Positions 7,395 to 15,015 are shown, counted from the stretch's first letter. The stretch is 25,336 bases of DNA from Actinomycetota bacterium (GCA_005788205.1 SXYT01000066.1:1-25336); one strand, 5' to 3'. The notes: a model not told the origin generated them from the sequence alone. Translations and numbers: made by a program.

Positions 7395-7400
7395 ATTCTA
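7395..7400 (-). promoter_or_regulatory. -10 box TAGAAT, leaderless, dprE1
   Basis: Minus-strand TAGAAT is followed by GACACG and the GTG at 7388, close to the textbook TATAAT. It suggests that dprE1-dprE2 can be expressed apart from the upstream operon genes. Confidence 0.65.
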
Positions 7401-7428
7401 GGAGCGAGCCGCACCCGCCGACCGCGCA

Positions 7429-8295
7429 TCAGGCGCTGTACACGCCCAGGACGTAGATGATGATCCAGGCCAGTCCGTAGAGCTGGAGCGACCTGTCCTT
7501 GGTGAACACTTCCTCGGGGGCGCCGCCGCCACCCTTCTCCAGAACCATCATGTAGCGCAGGAGCGCAAGCACCATCGGGACGATTGACAGGCCGTGCCAC
7601 GGGACCGCACCCCCTGCCGTCTCTCCGTTCTCGAAAGCCCACAGGCAGTAGGACACCACAGTGGCGGTGCACGACACGGACAGCAACTGACGGAGATACG
7701 GCAACGAGTACGCACCGAGGGACCTGCGCGTCGTCGTCGCGTCGTCACCCATCTCGAGCAGTTCTGCGAAGCGTTTCCCCGCCACGATGAAGAAGGACCC
7801 GAACGACGTGCACATCACGAACCATGACGACATGCGCGTGTCGGTGCCCGCGGCTCCTGCCATGGCCCGCAGGACGAACCCGCTCGCCACGAGCGCGAGA
7901 TCGAGCAGCGCCACGTGCTTCCACGCGGTGCTGTAGCCGATGGTCAGCAGTGCATACAGGCCAACAATCCCTCCCGCCTCCGGCCGTGCGAGGGCCGCGA
8001 GGACGGGTCCGCCCACGAGGAGGACCGAACCGATCACGCGGGCCAGTGCGATCGGGACCTCGCCGCTTGCGATCGGTCGTGACTTCTTGGTGGGGTGGGA
8101 ACGATCCGCCTCCACGTCCTTGATGTCGTTCCAGAAGTAGGTGCCGCTTGCCGCCATGCAGAACGCGACGAACACGACCAGTGACTTTGCGGCGAGGTCG
8201 ACGGAAACATCCCCCAGCGCGGCAGGAGCGGCGAACACGAGCACGTTCTTCAGCCACTGCTTCGGACGCGCCTCCCGGATGATCGCGGTGATCAT
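7429..8295 (-). CDS. ubiA: UbiA-family decaprenyl-phosphate phosphoribosyltransferase (DPPR synthase)
   Basis: A 288-residue integral membrane prenyltransferase-fold enzyme. The Asp-rich metal/PRPP motif N56-D57-x-x-D60-x-x-x-D64 is followed by SRPIASGEVP. The second conserved region (YSTAWKHVALLDLALVASG, then FVLRAMAG) and TSFGSFFIVAGKR match the M. tuberculosis Rv3806c type rather than the 4-hydroxybenzoate enzymes. It transfers 5-phosphoribose from PRPP to decaprenyl phosphate, the first step towards decaprenyl-phosphoryl-arabinose. Its ATG overlaps the stop of the upstream HAD phosphatase gene by 4 bp (ATGA), tying the two together; dprE1 and dprE2 follow. The immediate context makes the DPPR-synthase assignment strong. 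Confidence 0.93.
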   Translation of the reverse strand: MITAIIREARPKQWLKNVLVFAAPAALGDVSVDLAAKSLVVFVAFCMAASGTYFWNDIKDVEADRSHPTKKSRPIASGEVPIALARVIGSVLLVGGPVLAALARPEAGGIVGLYALLTIGYSTAWKHVALLDLALVASGFVLRAMAGAAGTDTRMSSWFVMCTSFGSFFIVAGKRFAELLEMGDDATTTRRSLGAYSLPYLRQLLSVSCTATVVSYCLWAFENGETAGGAVPWHGLSIVPMVLALLRYMMVLEKGGGGAPEEVFTKDRSLQLYGLAWIIIYVLGVYSA

Positions 8296-8912
8296 GCAGC
8301 CACCACCTCCGACCGCGAGACATTGACGCCCCGTCGCGCGAAGGCGAGCATCTCGTTGTCTCCGGAGGAGTCACCGTATGCGACCGTGAGCCACCCGTCA
8401 TGCGAGATGCCTGCCTCACCGGCCCAACGAAGGAGGGCTACCACCTTTTCGTCCCCGCGGCAGTTCGGACCGTCCAACTCGCCCGTCAGCAGACCGTCGC
8501 GCTCCTCGAGACCGGTGCACAGCACGGCGTCAACCTCGAGGATCTCACCGAGCGGCTCGAGATACGGCGAGAGCGAAGCCGACACGAGGACGACAACCCT
8601 CCCGTCGTCCTGGTGCCGGCGCAGCTCCGCCGCCGTGTCGGAACGGATCCATCCGGACGCCACGAAAGAAGCAAACTCCGCCCCCAGGCCGGAGACGACA
8701 GCCGCATCGAGTCCGGCCAGGCATTCCCGCACGAAATGAGCCTTCAATCCGTCCCGGTCACGGCGCAGCACGAGAGAAGCGAGCCTGACGGGATGGCCGA
8801 GCACCGCACGTGCCATGCGGCCGGCACCACCGGCCCTCAGGAGGAAGGGGAAGACGCAATCACGGACGGTCAGGGTGCCGTCAACGTCGAATGCGACAAC
8901 TTCGACCTCCAT
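8292..8912 (-). CDS. HAD-IB family phosphatase, candidate DPPR 5-phosphatase
   Basis: A 206-residue haloacid-dehalogenase phosphatase of the SerB-like IB subfamily. Motif I is FDVDGTLT (Asp9 nucleophile, Asp11), motif II VLVSASLSPYLEPL, the motif III Lys lies in GDEKVVALL, and motif IV is YGDSSGDNEML. It overlaps ubiA by 4 bp. In mycobacteria, removal of the 5-phosphate from decaprenyl-phosphoryl-5-phosphoribose is assigned to the PAP2-type protein Rv3807c, whose gene neighbours ubiA. Here the HAD enzyme takes that place, so it is the natural candidate for the step (inference). The start is ATG 8912; a TAGCGT box nine bases upstream puts the transcript start at an ATC directly before the ATG. 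Family certain, substrate inferred. Confidence 0.85.
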   Translation of the reverse strand: MEVEVVAFDVDGTLTVRDCVFPFLLRAGGAGRMARAVLGHPVRLASLVLRRDRDGLKAHFVRECLAGLDAAVVSGLGAEFASFVASGWIRSDTAAELRRHQDDGRVVVLVSASLSPYLEPLGEILEVDAVLCTGLEERDGLLTGELDGPNCRGDEKVVALLRWAGEAGISHDGWLTVAYGDSSGDNEMLAFARRGVNVSRSEVVAA

Positions 8913-8921
8913 GATGGGAAC

Positions 8922-8927
8922 ACGCTA
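8922..8927 (-). promoter_or_regulatory. -10 box TAGCGT overlapping the aroA stop codon
   Basis: The aroA stop TAG (8925-8927) is the first half of TAGCGT. Six bases (GTTCCC) then ATC-ATG follow, giving a transcript with a three-base leader or a start on the ATC itself. Confidence 0.45.
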
Positions 8928-10214
8928 GTTGAGGCCCGACACGGCCCCGAGCACCCCCGACATGTCGGAGAAATAATCGGGCCAGCTCTTGCTGACGACC
9001 CCGGGGTCGTCCACGGTGCAGCCACCCCTGCCGAGGGCAAGGAGGGCAAAGGCCATCGCGAGGCGGTGGTCGTGGTGAGTGGCGAGCGGTCGGTCGCACG
9101 GTGGGCCGCCCTCGACACCCGCGATAGACAACCCGTCCTCCTCGACAGCGACACTGCATCCCGCCTTGCCCAGTTCGTCGGCGAGATCGCCGAGCCTGTC
9201 GCTCTCCTTGCCGCGGATGAACCCGACTCCGGAGATGGAACTGGTGCCGGCGATGTTGGTGCACGCCACAGCGACAGCAGGAACGAGATCGCTCGCATCC
9301 GAGAGGTCGAACGACACAGGACGGAGAACGGAGCCCTGCACCCGTGAAACGATGACGTCCTGCCCCTCGGTCCGCACCGTCATCCCCATTGCCGTGGCGA
9401 TCTCGAGAACCAGACTGTCACCCTGCAGTGTCGCGCGTGCGAGACCCGGCAGCACGACACGTCCCTCGCGGAATGCAAGTGCCATCACGGGGAACGCGGC
9501 CGAGGAGAAATCAGGTTCGACCACGTAACGCGCAGGGTGGTACGGGCTGTCCGCCACATCGATCGAGTCCTCCCCGAGGGTCACGTCAGCACCGAACGAG
9601 GACATCACGCGGGCCGTCATCTCGACGTACGGGCGGGACACGAGAGGTCCGTCGATATCGATGTGCAGGCCCCCGTCCAGACGCGGCGCGAGGAGCATCA
9701 ATGCCGACACGAACTGACTGGACACGTCCCCGCGCACCTGCACGGTGCCGCCCCGCAGTGCGCCACGCGTCACGCGGACCGGCAGATGGCCGGCTCTTGC
9801 GCCCTCAACCGGGGAGACCTCGGCACCCAGACGGACGAGGGCGTCATGGAGGTCCGCCATCGGCCGCCGCCGCAACGGCGCCCCACCGTCGATCGTGACA
9901 CCTGACGGTGACAGGCACGCCGCTGCTGTGAGGAACCGGGATGTCGTGCCGGCGAGACCTGCGTCGAAACGCCCTGCACTGCCTGGGAAGACACCACCCT
10001 TGACGGCCCCGTCCTCCCAGGCCCCGCAGTGCAGGAGCGCCGCAACCATCGCGGCGCAGTCATCGCCGCCGGGAACATTCTCGAGCGTGCTGACCGAGCC
10101 GGGTGGCGCGAGCGCGGCACAGACGAGTGCCCGGTTCGCGACGCTCTTCGAGCCCGGCACGTGGACAACCGCGTCGAGCGGGCCCGCAGGTGGCGAGATC
10201 AGGGCTGCGCTCAC
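8925..10214 (-). CDS. aroA: 3-phosphoshikimate 1-carboxyvinyltransferase (EPSP synthase)
   Basis: A 429-residue enzyme of the shikimate pathway joining PEP to shikimate-3-phosphate. Visible motifs are GSKSVANRAL (residues 21-30), the PEP loop GLAGTTSRFL (about 87-96), RRRPMADLHDAL, GDVSSQFVSALMLLAP, SDASDLVPAVAVA, RGKESDRLGDLA and HHDHRLAMAFALLALG. It starts at GTG 10214, overlapping the tyrA stop by four bases (GTGA), so the two are translationally coupled. AroA supplies EPSP, the precursor of chorismate and prephenate, and TyrA turns prephenate towards tyrosine, so the pairing makes sense. The loop has the GxAGTT form usual in actinobacteria rather than the E. coli GNAGTA form. Nothing is missing. 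Confidence 0.96.
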   Translation of the reverse strand: MSAALISPPAGPLDAVVHVPGSKSVANRALVCAALAPPGSVSTLENVPGGDDCAAMVAALLHCGAWEDGAVKGGVFPGSAGRFDAGLAGTTSRFLTAAACLSPSGVTIDGGAPLRRRPMADLHDALVRLGAEVSPVEGARAGHLPVRVTRGALRGGTVQVRGDVSSQFVSALMLLAPRLDGGLHIDIDGPLVSRPYVEMTARVMSSFGADVTLGEDSIDVADSPYHPARYVVEPDFSSAAFPVMALAFREGRVVLPGLARATLQGDSLVLEIATAMGMTVRTEGQDVIVSRVQGSVLRPVSFDLSDASDLVPAVAVACTNIAGTSSISGVGFIRGKESDRLGDLADELGKAGCSVAVEEDGLSIAGVEGGPPCDRPLATHHDHRLAMAFALLALGRGGCTVDDPGVVSKSWPDYFSDMSGVLGAVSGLN

Positions 10215-11272
10215 GCGAGCTTGGCCACCCCTGGCCTGTAGCCACGGGCCATGAGACCGCCCCTGAACATCTCGACGTGCTCCGACCGGACGACAAGGAC
10301 CATGATGCCCCTGTCGCCTTCCACGGAGTGCACCACCTCGAAGTCGTGGATGTTGACACCGAGTTCACCCGCAAGTGCGAACACTTCCGACGCCGCCCCG
10401 GGTCTGTCGGGGATGGGCAGGCGCATCTCGACGAGGTTCTCGACCGCGCCGGCACGAACGGGCAGATTCATGCGCGCCACACGCGCGCGCTCGAGTTTCG
10501 CGCGCAGACCCTCCCTGTCGGATCCCGACACCACGCTCCGCATCTCGGTGAGCCCCTCGATCAGGCTGTCGAGCCCGCGGGTGATCGCGTCCTTGTTCTG
10601 CTCGCAGATGTCGAGCCAGATGGCGGGCGACCCCGAGGCGATGCGGGTCATGTCGCGGAATCCCCCGGCTGCCAGGCGCAGGAGAGCAAGGTGCTCCTCG
10701 GACCTGGCGTCCGCCAACCCCATGAGCGTCGCCGCCGTCAAATGAGGGACGTGACTGACGATGGCGACCAGGTCGTCATGCTGGCCGGGCTCGAGGGCGA
10801 CGACCTCGGCCCCGAAACGCGTCACGGTCCCGGCAACCGACGAGAAGGAGTCGTCCGACGATCCGGACGGGGTCAGCACCCACACTGCACCCTCGAACAT
10901 CGAGGCATCAGCACCATCGAGACCGTGGAGTTCAGACCCTGCCATCGGATGGCCCGGCACGTACCGCGGGTTGTTGCTCGCGGCGGCCACGGGACCCTTG
11001 ACGGACCCGACGTCCGTGACGACCCCTGACGTGACGGCGAGAGCCCGCGCAACGGACTCACCGACGGTGCCGACGGGCGTGGCGACGAAAGTGATCTCCG
11101 CCGCGGGGTCGATACCTGCGGCATCGATGACGCCCCGCTCGAGCGCCTCCTGTTCACGCCCGGCGACCGTGTCCTCGCCATGGACGACGAACCCGACGCG
11201 ACGCAGGGCGAGCGCAACCGAGCCCCCGATGAGGCCGAGACCGATGACGTTCGCGGAGCGGGGGGAATTCAC
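10211..11272 (-). CDS. tyrA: Prephenate dehydrogenase with C-terminal ACT domain
   Basis: A 353-residue cytosolic enzyme that oxidatively decarboxylates prephenate to 4-hydroxyphenylpyruvate for tyrosine synthesis. The NAD-binding GLGLIGGSVALAL is at residues 11-23, followed by TDVGSVKGPV, HPMAGSELHGL (about 118-128), and the substrate-domain VSHVPHLTAATLMGLA with the key His. The last 75 residues (from NLVEMRLPIPDRPGAASEVF) form an ACT domain, usually a tyrosine-sensing feedback module. The start is GTG 11272, overlapping the rluB stop by four bases. The order rluB-tyrA-aroA replaces the rluB-cmk-der order of mycobacteria. Confidence 0.94.
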   Translation of the reverse strand: MNSPRSANVIGLGLIGGSVALALRRVGFVVHGEDTVAGREQEALERGVIDAAGIDPAAEITFVATPVGTVGESVARALAVTSGVVTDVGSVKGPVAAASNNPRYVPGHPMAGSELHGLDGADASMFEGAVWVLTPSGSSDDSFSSVAGTVTRFGAEVVALEPGQHDDLVAIVSHVPHLTAATLMGLADARSEEHLALLRLAAGGFRDMTRIASGSPAIWLDICEQNKDAITRGLDSLIEGLTEMRSVVSGSDREGLRAKLERARVARMNLPVRAGAVENLVEMRLPIPDRPGAASEVFALAGELGVNIHDFEVVHSVEGDRGIMVLVVRSEHVEMFRGGLMARGYRPGVAKLA

Positions 11273-12069
11273 CTGCTCAACCTACTTCCGAGCTTCTTTC
11301 CCGCACTTGCCGTTAAACCGCGCACCTCTGCGAGAGTGAGTTCGCGCCACTGGCCGGGACGCAGCGACTGGTCGACGACCGTGCCGATGCGCACACGCGC
11401 GAGCTGCAGGACCGGACAACCCACGGCCTCGCACATCCGGCGCACCTGGCGGTTGCGGCCCTCATGGATGACGATCCGCAGCACCCCGGGCGCTGGCTGG
11501 CTCACGAGCGCCGGCGAGGTGGGCCCATCATCGAGTTCGATCCCCTCGCGCAGCCGTCTCACAGCCCCGTTCGGGACCCCCGACGCCGGGCACTCGACCT
11601 CGGCGAGGTATTCCTTCTCCACACCCATGCTCGGGTGCGTGACCGCGTTCGTGAGTGCACCGTCGTTCGTGAGGATGATGAGACCGGACGTGTCCATGTC
11701 GAGACGTCCGACCGGGTACACCCGCACGTCACCAGGGACAAGATCCACGACTGTCTGCCTGTCGTGGGTGTCCGTTGCTGTGCTCACCACCCCGACCGGT
11801 TTGTTGAGGAGGAAGTAGACGAGTCCCGGGGCCACGCCCACAGGAATGCCGTCAACCCTGACTTCATCCGAATCCGCACGCACCCTCCGGCCGAGCACGG
11901 CGGTCTCATCGTTCACGGTGACGCGGCCCGCAGCGATCAAGTCCTCGCAGACCCGGCGCGACCCGTAGCCGACACGAGACAGCAGTTTCTGCAGTCGCTC
12001 ACCCTCGTCGTCGAGTTGCTCCCACAGCGGCCTGTCGTCAGCGGCGCCTCCCGGCGCGTCAGGGAGCAT
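11269..12069 (-). CDS. rluB: RluB-type 23S rRNA pseudouridine synthase
   Basis: A 266-residue member of the RsuA/RluB/RluE/RluF family. An N-terminal S4 RNA-binding domain (about residues 24-70, ERLQKLLSRVGYGSRRVCED) precedes the catalytic domain. Its signature YPVGRLDMDTSGLIILTNDG (about 118-137) has the catalytic Asp in GRLD. The conserved IHEGRNRQVRRMCEAVG follows near 205. It isomerises a uridine in 23S rRNA (position 2605 in E. coli for RluB; the exact site here is inferred). The ATG at 12069 lies two bases beyond the scpB stop and gives a normal family length; a longer upstream frame overlaps scpB and is spurious. Linkage to scpAB is widely conserved. Confidence 0.93.
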   Translation of the reverse strand: MLPDAPGGAADDRPLWEQLDDEGERLQKLLSRVGYGSRRVCEDLIAAGRVTVNDETAVLGRRVRADSDEVRVDGIPVGVAPGLVYFLLNKPVGVVSTATDTHDRQTVVDLVPGDVRVYPVGRLDMDTSGLIILTNDGALTNAVTHPSMGVEKEYLAEVECPASGVPNGAVRRLREGIELDDGPTSPALVSQPAPGVLRIVIHEGRNRQVRRMCEAVGCPVLQLARVRIGTVVDQSLRPGQWRELTLAEVRGLTASAGKKLGSRLSR

Positions 12070-12071
12070 TG

Positions 12072-12719
12072 TCAGTTCCCCGGCGAGTCCCCGCCGCTGG
12101 CCCCGTCCTGCGGGGGACCCGGCGAATCGTCGCTGTCGCTCAGCGTGGCGTCGATCCTCAGGGTCTTCTCCAGTGCCTCCACGATGCTCGCGTCCGGCAC
12201 GAAGCTGGCGATCGGCGGCAGGTGCGCGATCGACGCGAGGCCGAGTTTCTCGAGGAAGAGGTCGGTCGTGCCCCACATCACCGCCTGACCGGGACCTTCG
12301 TCGCGCCCGACCGCAGTGATGTAACCCCGTCCGTGCAGTGTCCGCATCACGGCGTCCGGGTCCACACCGCGGATGCTCGCGATCTGCATGCGCGAGATCG
12401 GCTGCTTGTAGGCGATGATCGCGAGCGTCTCCAGTGCCGCCCCCGACAGACGCGCCCGCTGGCCATCGAGGATGAATCGCTCGACGTACGGCGCCATGTC
12501 GGGGTGGGTCTGGAATCTCCAGCCACCGGCGACCTTCGCGACAGTGAAGCCGTGTCCTGCGTCCTCGTAGGTCTGCGCAAGCCGCGCGCACACCTCGTCC
12601 ACGGTCGAAGCGGGCAATTCCACCAGTTCGGCGAGGAGATTCGTGGGAACGGGTTCCTGCCCCACCAGCAGGATGGCCTCGATGGCCCTCACCGACTCGA
12701 CGCTCACCTCAACCGTCAT
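12072..12719 (-). CDS. scpB: Segregation and condensation protein B
   Basis: A 215-residue subunit of the SMC-ScpA-ScpB complex that compacts and separates the chromosome. Two winged-helix domains are visible: the first in residues 5-85 (VRAIEAILLVGQEPVP, then GGWRFQTHPDMAPYVERF) and the second in 90-165 (LSGAALETLAIIAYKQPISR, RTLHGRGYITAVGRDEGPG). The acidic, low-complexity C-tail (DSDDSPGPPQDGASGG) is typical of actinobacterial ScpB. Its ATG lies inside the last codons of scpA (11-bp overlap), so the partners are translationally coupled. No smc gene is in the window. Confidence 0.95.
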   Translation of the reverse strand: MTVEVSVESVRAIEAILLVGQEPVPTNLLAELVELPASTVDEVCARLAQTYEDAGHGFTVAKVAGGWRFQTHPDMAPYVERFILDGQRARLSGAALETLAIIAYKQPISRMQIASIRGVDPDAVMRTLHGRGYITAVGRDEGPGQAVMWGTTDLFLEKLGLASIAHLPPIASFVPDASIVEALEKTLRIDATLSDSDDSPGPPQDGASGGDSPGN

Positions 12720-13485
12720 AGTCGTCCACCGCCAGCGGGCCGTCGACGTCGGGCCCCTCGCCGGTCCAGACCACCGAGATGTCCCCGAATCTGTCGGCCT
12801 GCTCGATCTCGATGTAGCCCTGCTTGTACAGCTCGAGGATTGCCAGGAACCTGACCACGATCTCGAGTCTTTCGATGAGGTCGCTCGTCAGTGAGCGAAA
12901 AGACGTGCGCCCCATGCGGGGCAGCTCGTCCATCAATTCCTCGACCGCCTCGGCCACGGTGAACCGGACGGGCGAGACATGGTAGAAGCTGATGGTCGGG
13001 ATCACCTTCGGGGTGATCGCCGAGACGAACGCCTTCTCTAGCCGTGGAACCGTCACTCCCTCCATGAGGTCAGGCATCACTTCGGCGAAGGACTCGTCGG
13101 GGCCCGCCGTGCGGGCGTACACCCTGTCGGCGTCGTCGACGTAGCGGGACAGGAGCCTGGCGACGTCCTTGAAGGTCTTGCACTCGAGAAGACGGGCCAG
13201 GAGCAGGTCCCGCTCCTCCCACAGCGCCAGTTCGTCGTCCAGGTCGACGTTCTCCTTGCCAGGGAGCAAACGCCGGGCCTTCAGCTCCACGAGCGTCGCC
13301 GCTATGAGCAGGAATTCCGTGGCGATCTCCAGGTCGAACTCGGTCATCCGGGAGAGTTCCACCAGGTAGGCGTCGACAATGGTGGACAGACTCACCTCAT
13401 GGATGTCGACCTCCTCGCGCAGGATCAGATGCAGGAGCAGGTCGAAGGGGCCCTCGTAGACGGGTGTCGCGACGTCGATGGGCAC
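12709..13485 (-). CDS. scpA: Segregation and condensation protein A (kleisin)
   Basis: A 258-residue kleisin that bridges the SMC heads. The N-terminus FEGPFDLLLHLI-type motif is seen as YEGPFDLLLHLILREEVDIH (residues 10-29), followed by EFLLIAATLVELKARRLLPG (57-76). The C-terminal winged helix includes FLAILELYKQGYIEIEQ (about 222-238). It is the first gene of the long minus-strand operon. The start is GTG 13485: TAACAT lies exactly six bases upstream and there is no Shine-Dalgarno site, so it is leaderless. It diverges from trpS with 79 bp between start codons. ParA and XerD lie near scpA in M. tuberculosis; here xerD sits beyond trpS and the HD gene. Confidence 0.95.
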   Translation of the reverse strand: MPIDVATPVYEGPFDLLLHLILREEVDIHEVSLSTIVDAYLVELSRMTEFDLEIATEFLLIAATLVELKARRLLPGKENVDLDDELALWEERDLLLARLLECKTFKDVARLLSRYVDDADRVYARTAGPDESFAEVMPDLMEGVTVPRLEKAFVSAITPKVIPTISFYHVSPVRFTVAEAVEELMDELPRMGRTSFRSLTSDLIERLEIVVRFLAILELYKQGYIEIEQADRFGDISVVWTGEGPDVDGPLAVDDYDG

Positions 13486-13491
13486 GTGTGA

Positions 13492-13497
13492 ATGTTA
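13492..13497 (-). promoter_or_regulatory. -10 box TAACAT, leaderless, scpA operon promoter
   Basis: Minus-strand TAACAT, then TCACAC, then GTG 13485. As the first gene of the series this is the likely main promoter for the scpA-to-ubiA operon. Confidence 0.6.
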
Positions 13498-13552
13498 GTT
13501 GGGTGGCATCACGGTGCACGGCTATCCACGTGCTTCGGCTGCCCGGGGGGAC

Positions 13553-13558
13553 TAGCGT
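13553..13558 (+). promoter_or_regulatory. -10 box TAGCGT, leaderless, trpS
   Basis: TAGCGT is followed by TTGGTC and GTG 13565. It decides the start against the TTG at 13559, which would lie inside the six-base spacer. Confidence 0.6.
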
Positions 13559-13564
13559 TTGGTC

Positions 13565-14563
13565 GTGTCCCGCGTGCTCTCCTGCATCCAGCCGACCGGT
13601 CCGGTGCATCTCGGCAACCATCTCGGAGCCCTCATCAACTGGGTCGCCGGGCAGCAGGACGGGGATGCCTACCACGGCATCGTCGACCTCCACGCCCTCA
13701 CCGCCCACGAAGGAGAGGGATCCCCGGGGCTGCTCGGGTCGCAGACCCTCGAGCTCGCCGCAATGCTGTTCGCCGTCGGCCTCGACCCGGACGTCGCGAC
13801 CGTCTTCGTCCAGAGCCACATCCACGAGCACTCGGAGCTGTCGTGGATCATGGAGTGCACCGTGTCCTACGGCGAACTGTCGCGCATGACCCAGTTCAAG
13901 GACAAGTCGGCGAAGCGTGAGGGTGAGTTCATCTCCGCAGGTCTGTTCACCTATCCCGCCCTCATGGCCGCCGACATCCTCCTCTACGACGCCGATGAAG
14001 TGCCCGTCGGCGATGACCAGCGCCAGCACGTCGAGATAACGCGCGACGTCGCCATCAGGTTCAACCACCGCTTCGGCGAAACCTTCACCGTGCCGAAGGC
14101 CGTCCACCCGAAGGCGGGAGCCCGGGTGATGGACCTGCAGGACCCGACCTCCAAGATGTCGAAGTCCGCATCCACAGATGCAGGCATCATCTTCATGCTC
14201 GATGACGACGCGGTGATCGAGAAGAAGTTCAAGCGCGCTGTCACCGACAACGACGGCGAGGTCCGCTACGACCGCCAGGCAAAACCGGGAGTGTCGAACC
14301 TGCTCGACATCCTGTCGGCATGCACGGGGACGCCCATCGGGTCGCTCGAGTCTTCGTACTCCCAGTACGGCCCCCTCAAAAAGGATGCCGCAGAGGCTGT
14401 GATCTCCGTCATCGGGCCGGTTCGCGCCAGGTACGGAGACCTCATGGCAGACCGCGGCGAACTGACGCGCCTCGTGCGCATCGGCAACGAGAGGGCCCGC
14501 ACTGTCGCCGCCTCCACGCTCGCGCGCGTCCACTCAGCCGTCGGGCTCCTGCCGCGCGTCTGA
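13565..14563 (+). CDS. trpS: Tryptophan--tRNA ligase
   Basis: A 332-residue class I aminoacyl-tRNA synthetase charging tRNA-Trp. The HIGH-type signature PTGPVHLGNHLGAL lies at residues 10-23 and the KMSKS motif in DPTSKMSKSAST near 196-207. Conserved MTQFKDKSAK and PVGDDQRQHVEITRD also appear. Length fits bacterial TrpRS. It is the only plus-strand gene between 5.3 and 22.3 kb, inserted between the scpA operon and the pyrG-xerD group. Translation from the GTG at 13565 is predicted to be leaderless. A 7-bp GC hairpin follows eight bases after the stop. Confidence 0.96.
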   Translation: MSRVLSCIQPTGPVHLGNHLGALINWVAGQQDGDAYHGIVDLHALTAHEGEGSPGLLGSQTLELAAMLFAVGLDPDVATVFVQSHIHEHSELSWIMECTVSYGELSRMTQFKDKSAKREGEFISAGLFTYPALMAADILLYDADEVPVGDDQRQHVEITRDVAIRFNHRFGETFTVPKAVHPKAGARVMDLQDPTSKMSKSASTDAGIIFMLDDDAVIEKKFKRAVTDNDGEVRYDRQAKPGVSNLLDILSACTGTPIGSLESSYSQYGPLKKDAAEAVISVIGPVRARYGDLMADRGELTRLVRIGNERARTVAASTLARVHSAVGLLPRV

Positions 14564-14568
14564 CACCG

Positions 14569-15015
14569 CTACGCGCCGTCGGCGCGTCTCAGTGCGGCTG
14601 CTGCATCGTCGCGGCACTCGCCTGACACCAGGCCGACAGTGCGCGGGTCGCTCACGCCCGCGATCATGCCCGCACCGATACGTTCGTGGTCGAGATACGT
14701 GCGCATTCCCGCCGTGAGGCCGCCGACCGCGGTCGCCAGGATCCGGCCCGCCCAGCCCAGGGATCCTGCCGCCTTGCCCACGTCGTGGAGCAGGGCCGCG
14801 GCACGTTCCGCAGTTTCCGCAGCCGGACGGAGAGAATCAAAACGAGCGAGGACGTCCAGGCTGTGCCGCCTGTCGCGCGCCTGCATGGAGCACCACAGGG
14901 CAAACTCGGCCTCGTTGAGCACCGCCCGCGCAGTGTCGGTCCCACGGGCCGTTGGCTCGTGGTTCGACAGGCTCGTGAAGGCACGACGGACGAGATGAAC
15001 CAAGCTGCCTCTCAT
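14569..15015 (-). CDS. Small HD-domain protein, function unknown
   Basis: A 148-residue protein with a degenerate or short HD metal-phosphohydrolase fold. His lies in RDRRHSLDVL (about 62), the paired HD in AALLHDVGKAAG (about 88-99), and a further His in RTYLDHERIGAGMI (about 119-132). These could form a one- or two-metal site. HD proteins hydrolyse nucleotides, cyclic dinucleotides or other phosphate esters; no extra domain narrows this down. The ATG at 15015 overlaps the xerD stop (ATGA), so it is the last gene of the pyrG-Nudix-xerD transcription unit. It ends five bases from the convergent trpS stop. I do not know a named family for it. Confidence 0.72.
   Translation of the reverse strand: MRGSLVHLVRRAFTSLSNHEPTARGTDTARAVLNEAEFALWCSMQARDRRHSLDVLARFDSLRPAAETAERAAALLHDVGKAAGSLGWAGRILATAVGGLTAGMRTYLDHERIGAGMIAGVSDPRTVGLVSGECRDDAAAALRRADGA
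14571..14587 (+). terminator. GC-rich hairpin after trpS
   Basis: ACGCGCC-GTC-GGCGCGT forms a perfect 7-bp stem with a 3-base loop, starting eight bases after the trpS stop. No T-tract follows, so it is at best an actinobacterial I-shaped terminator; it also codes the C-terminus of the HD protein on the other strand. Confidence 0.3.

Noticed and set aside
13397..14533. 378-codon frame opposite trpS
   Set aside because: Antisense shadow of tryptophanyl-tRNA synthetase, low-complexity translation.
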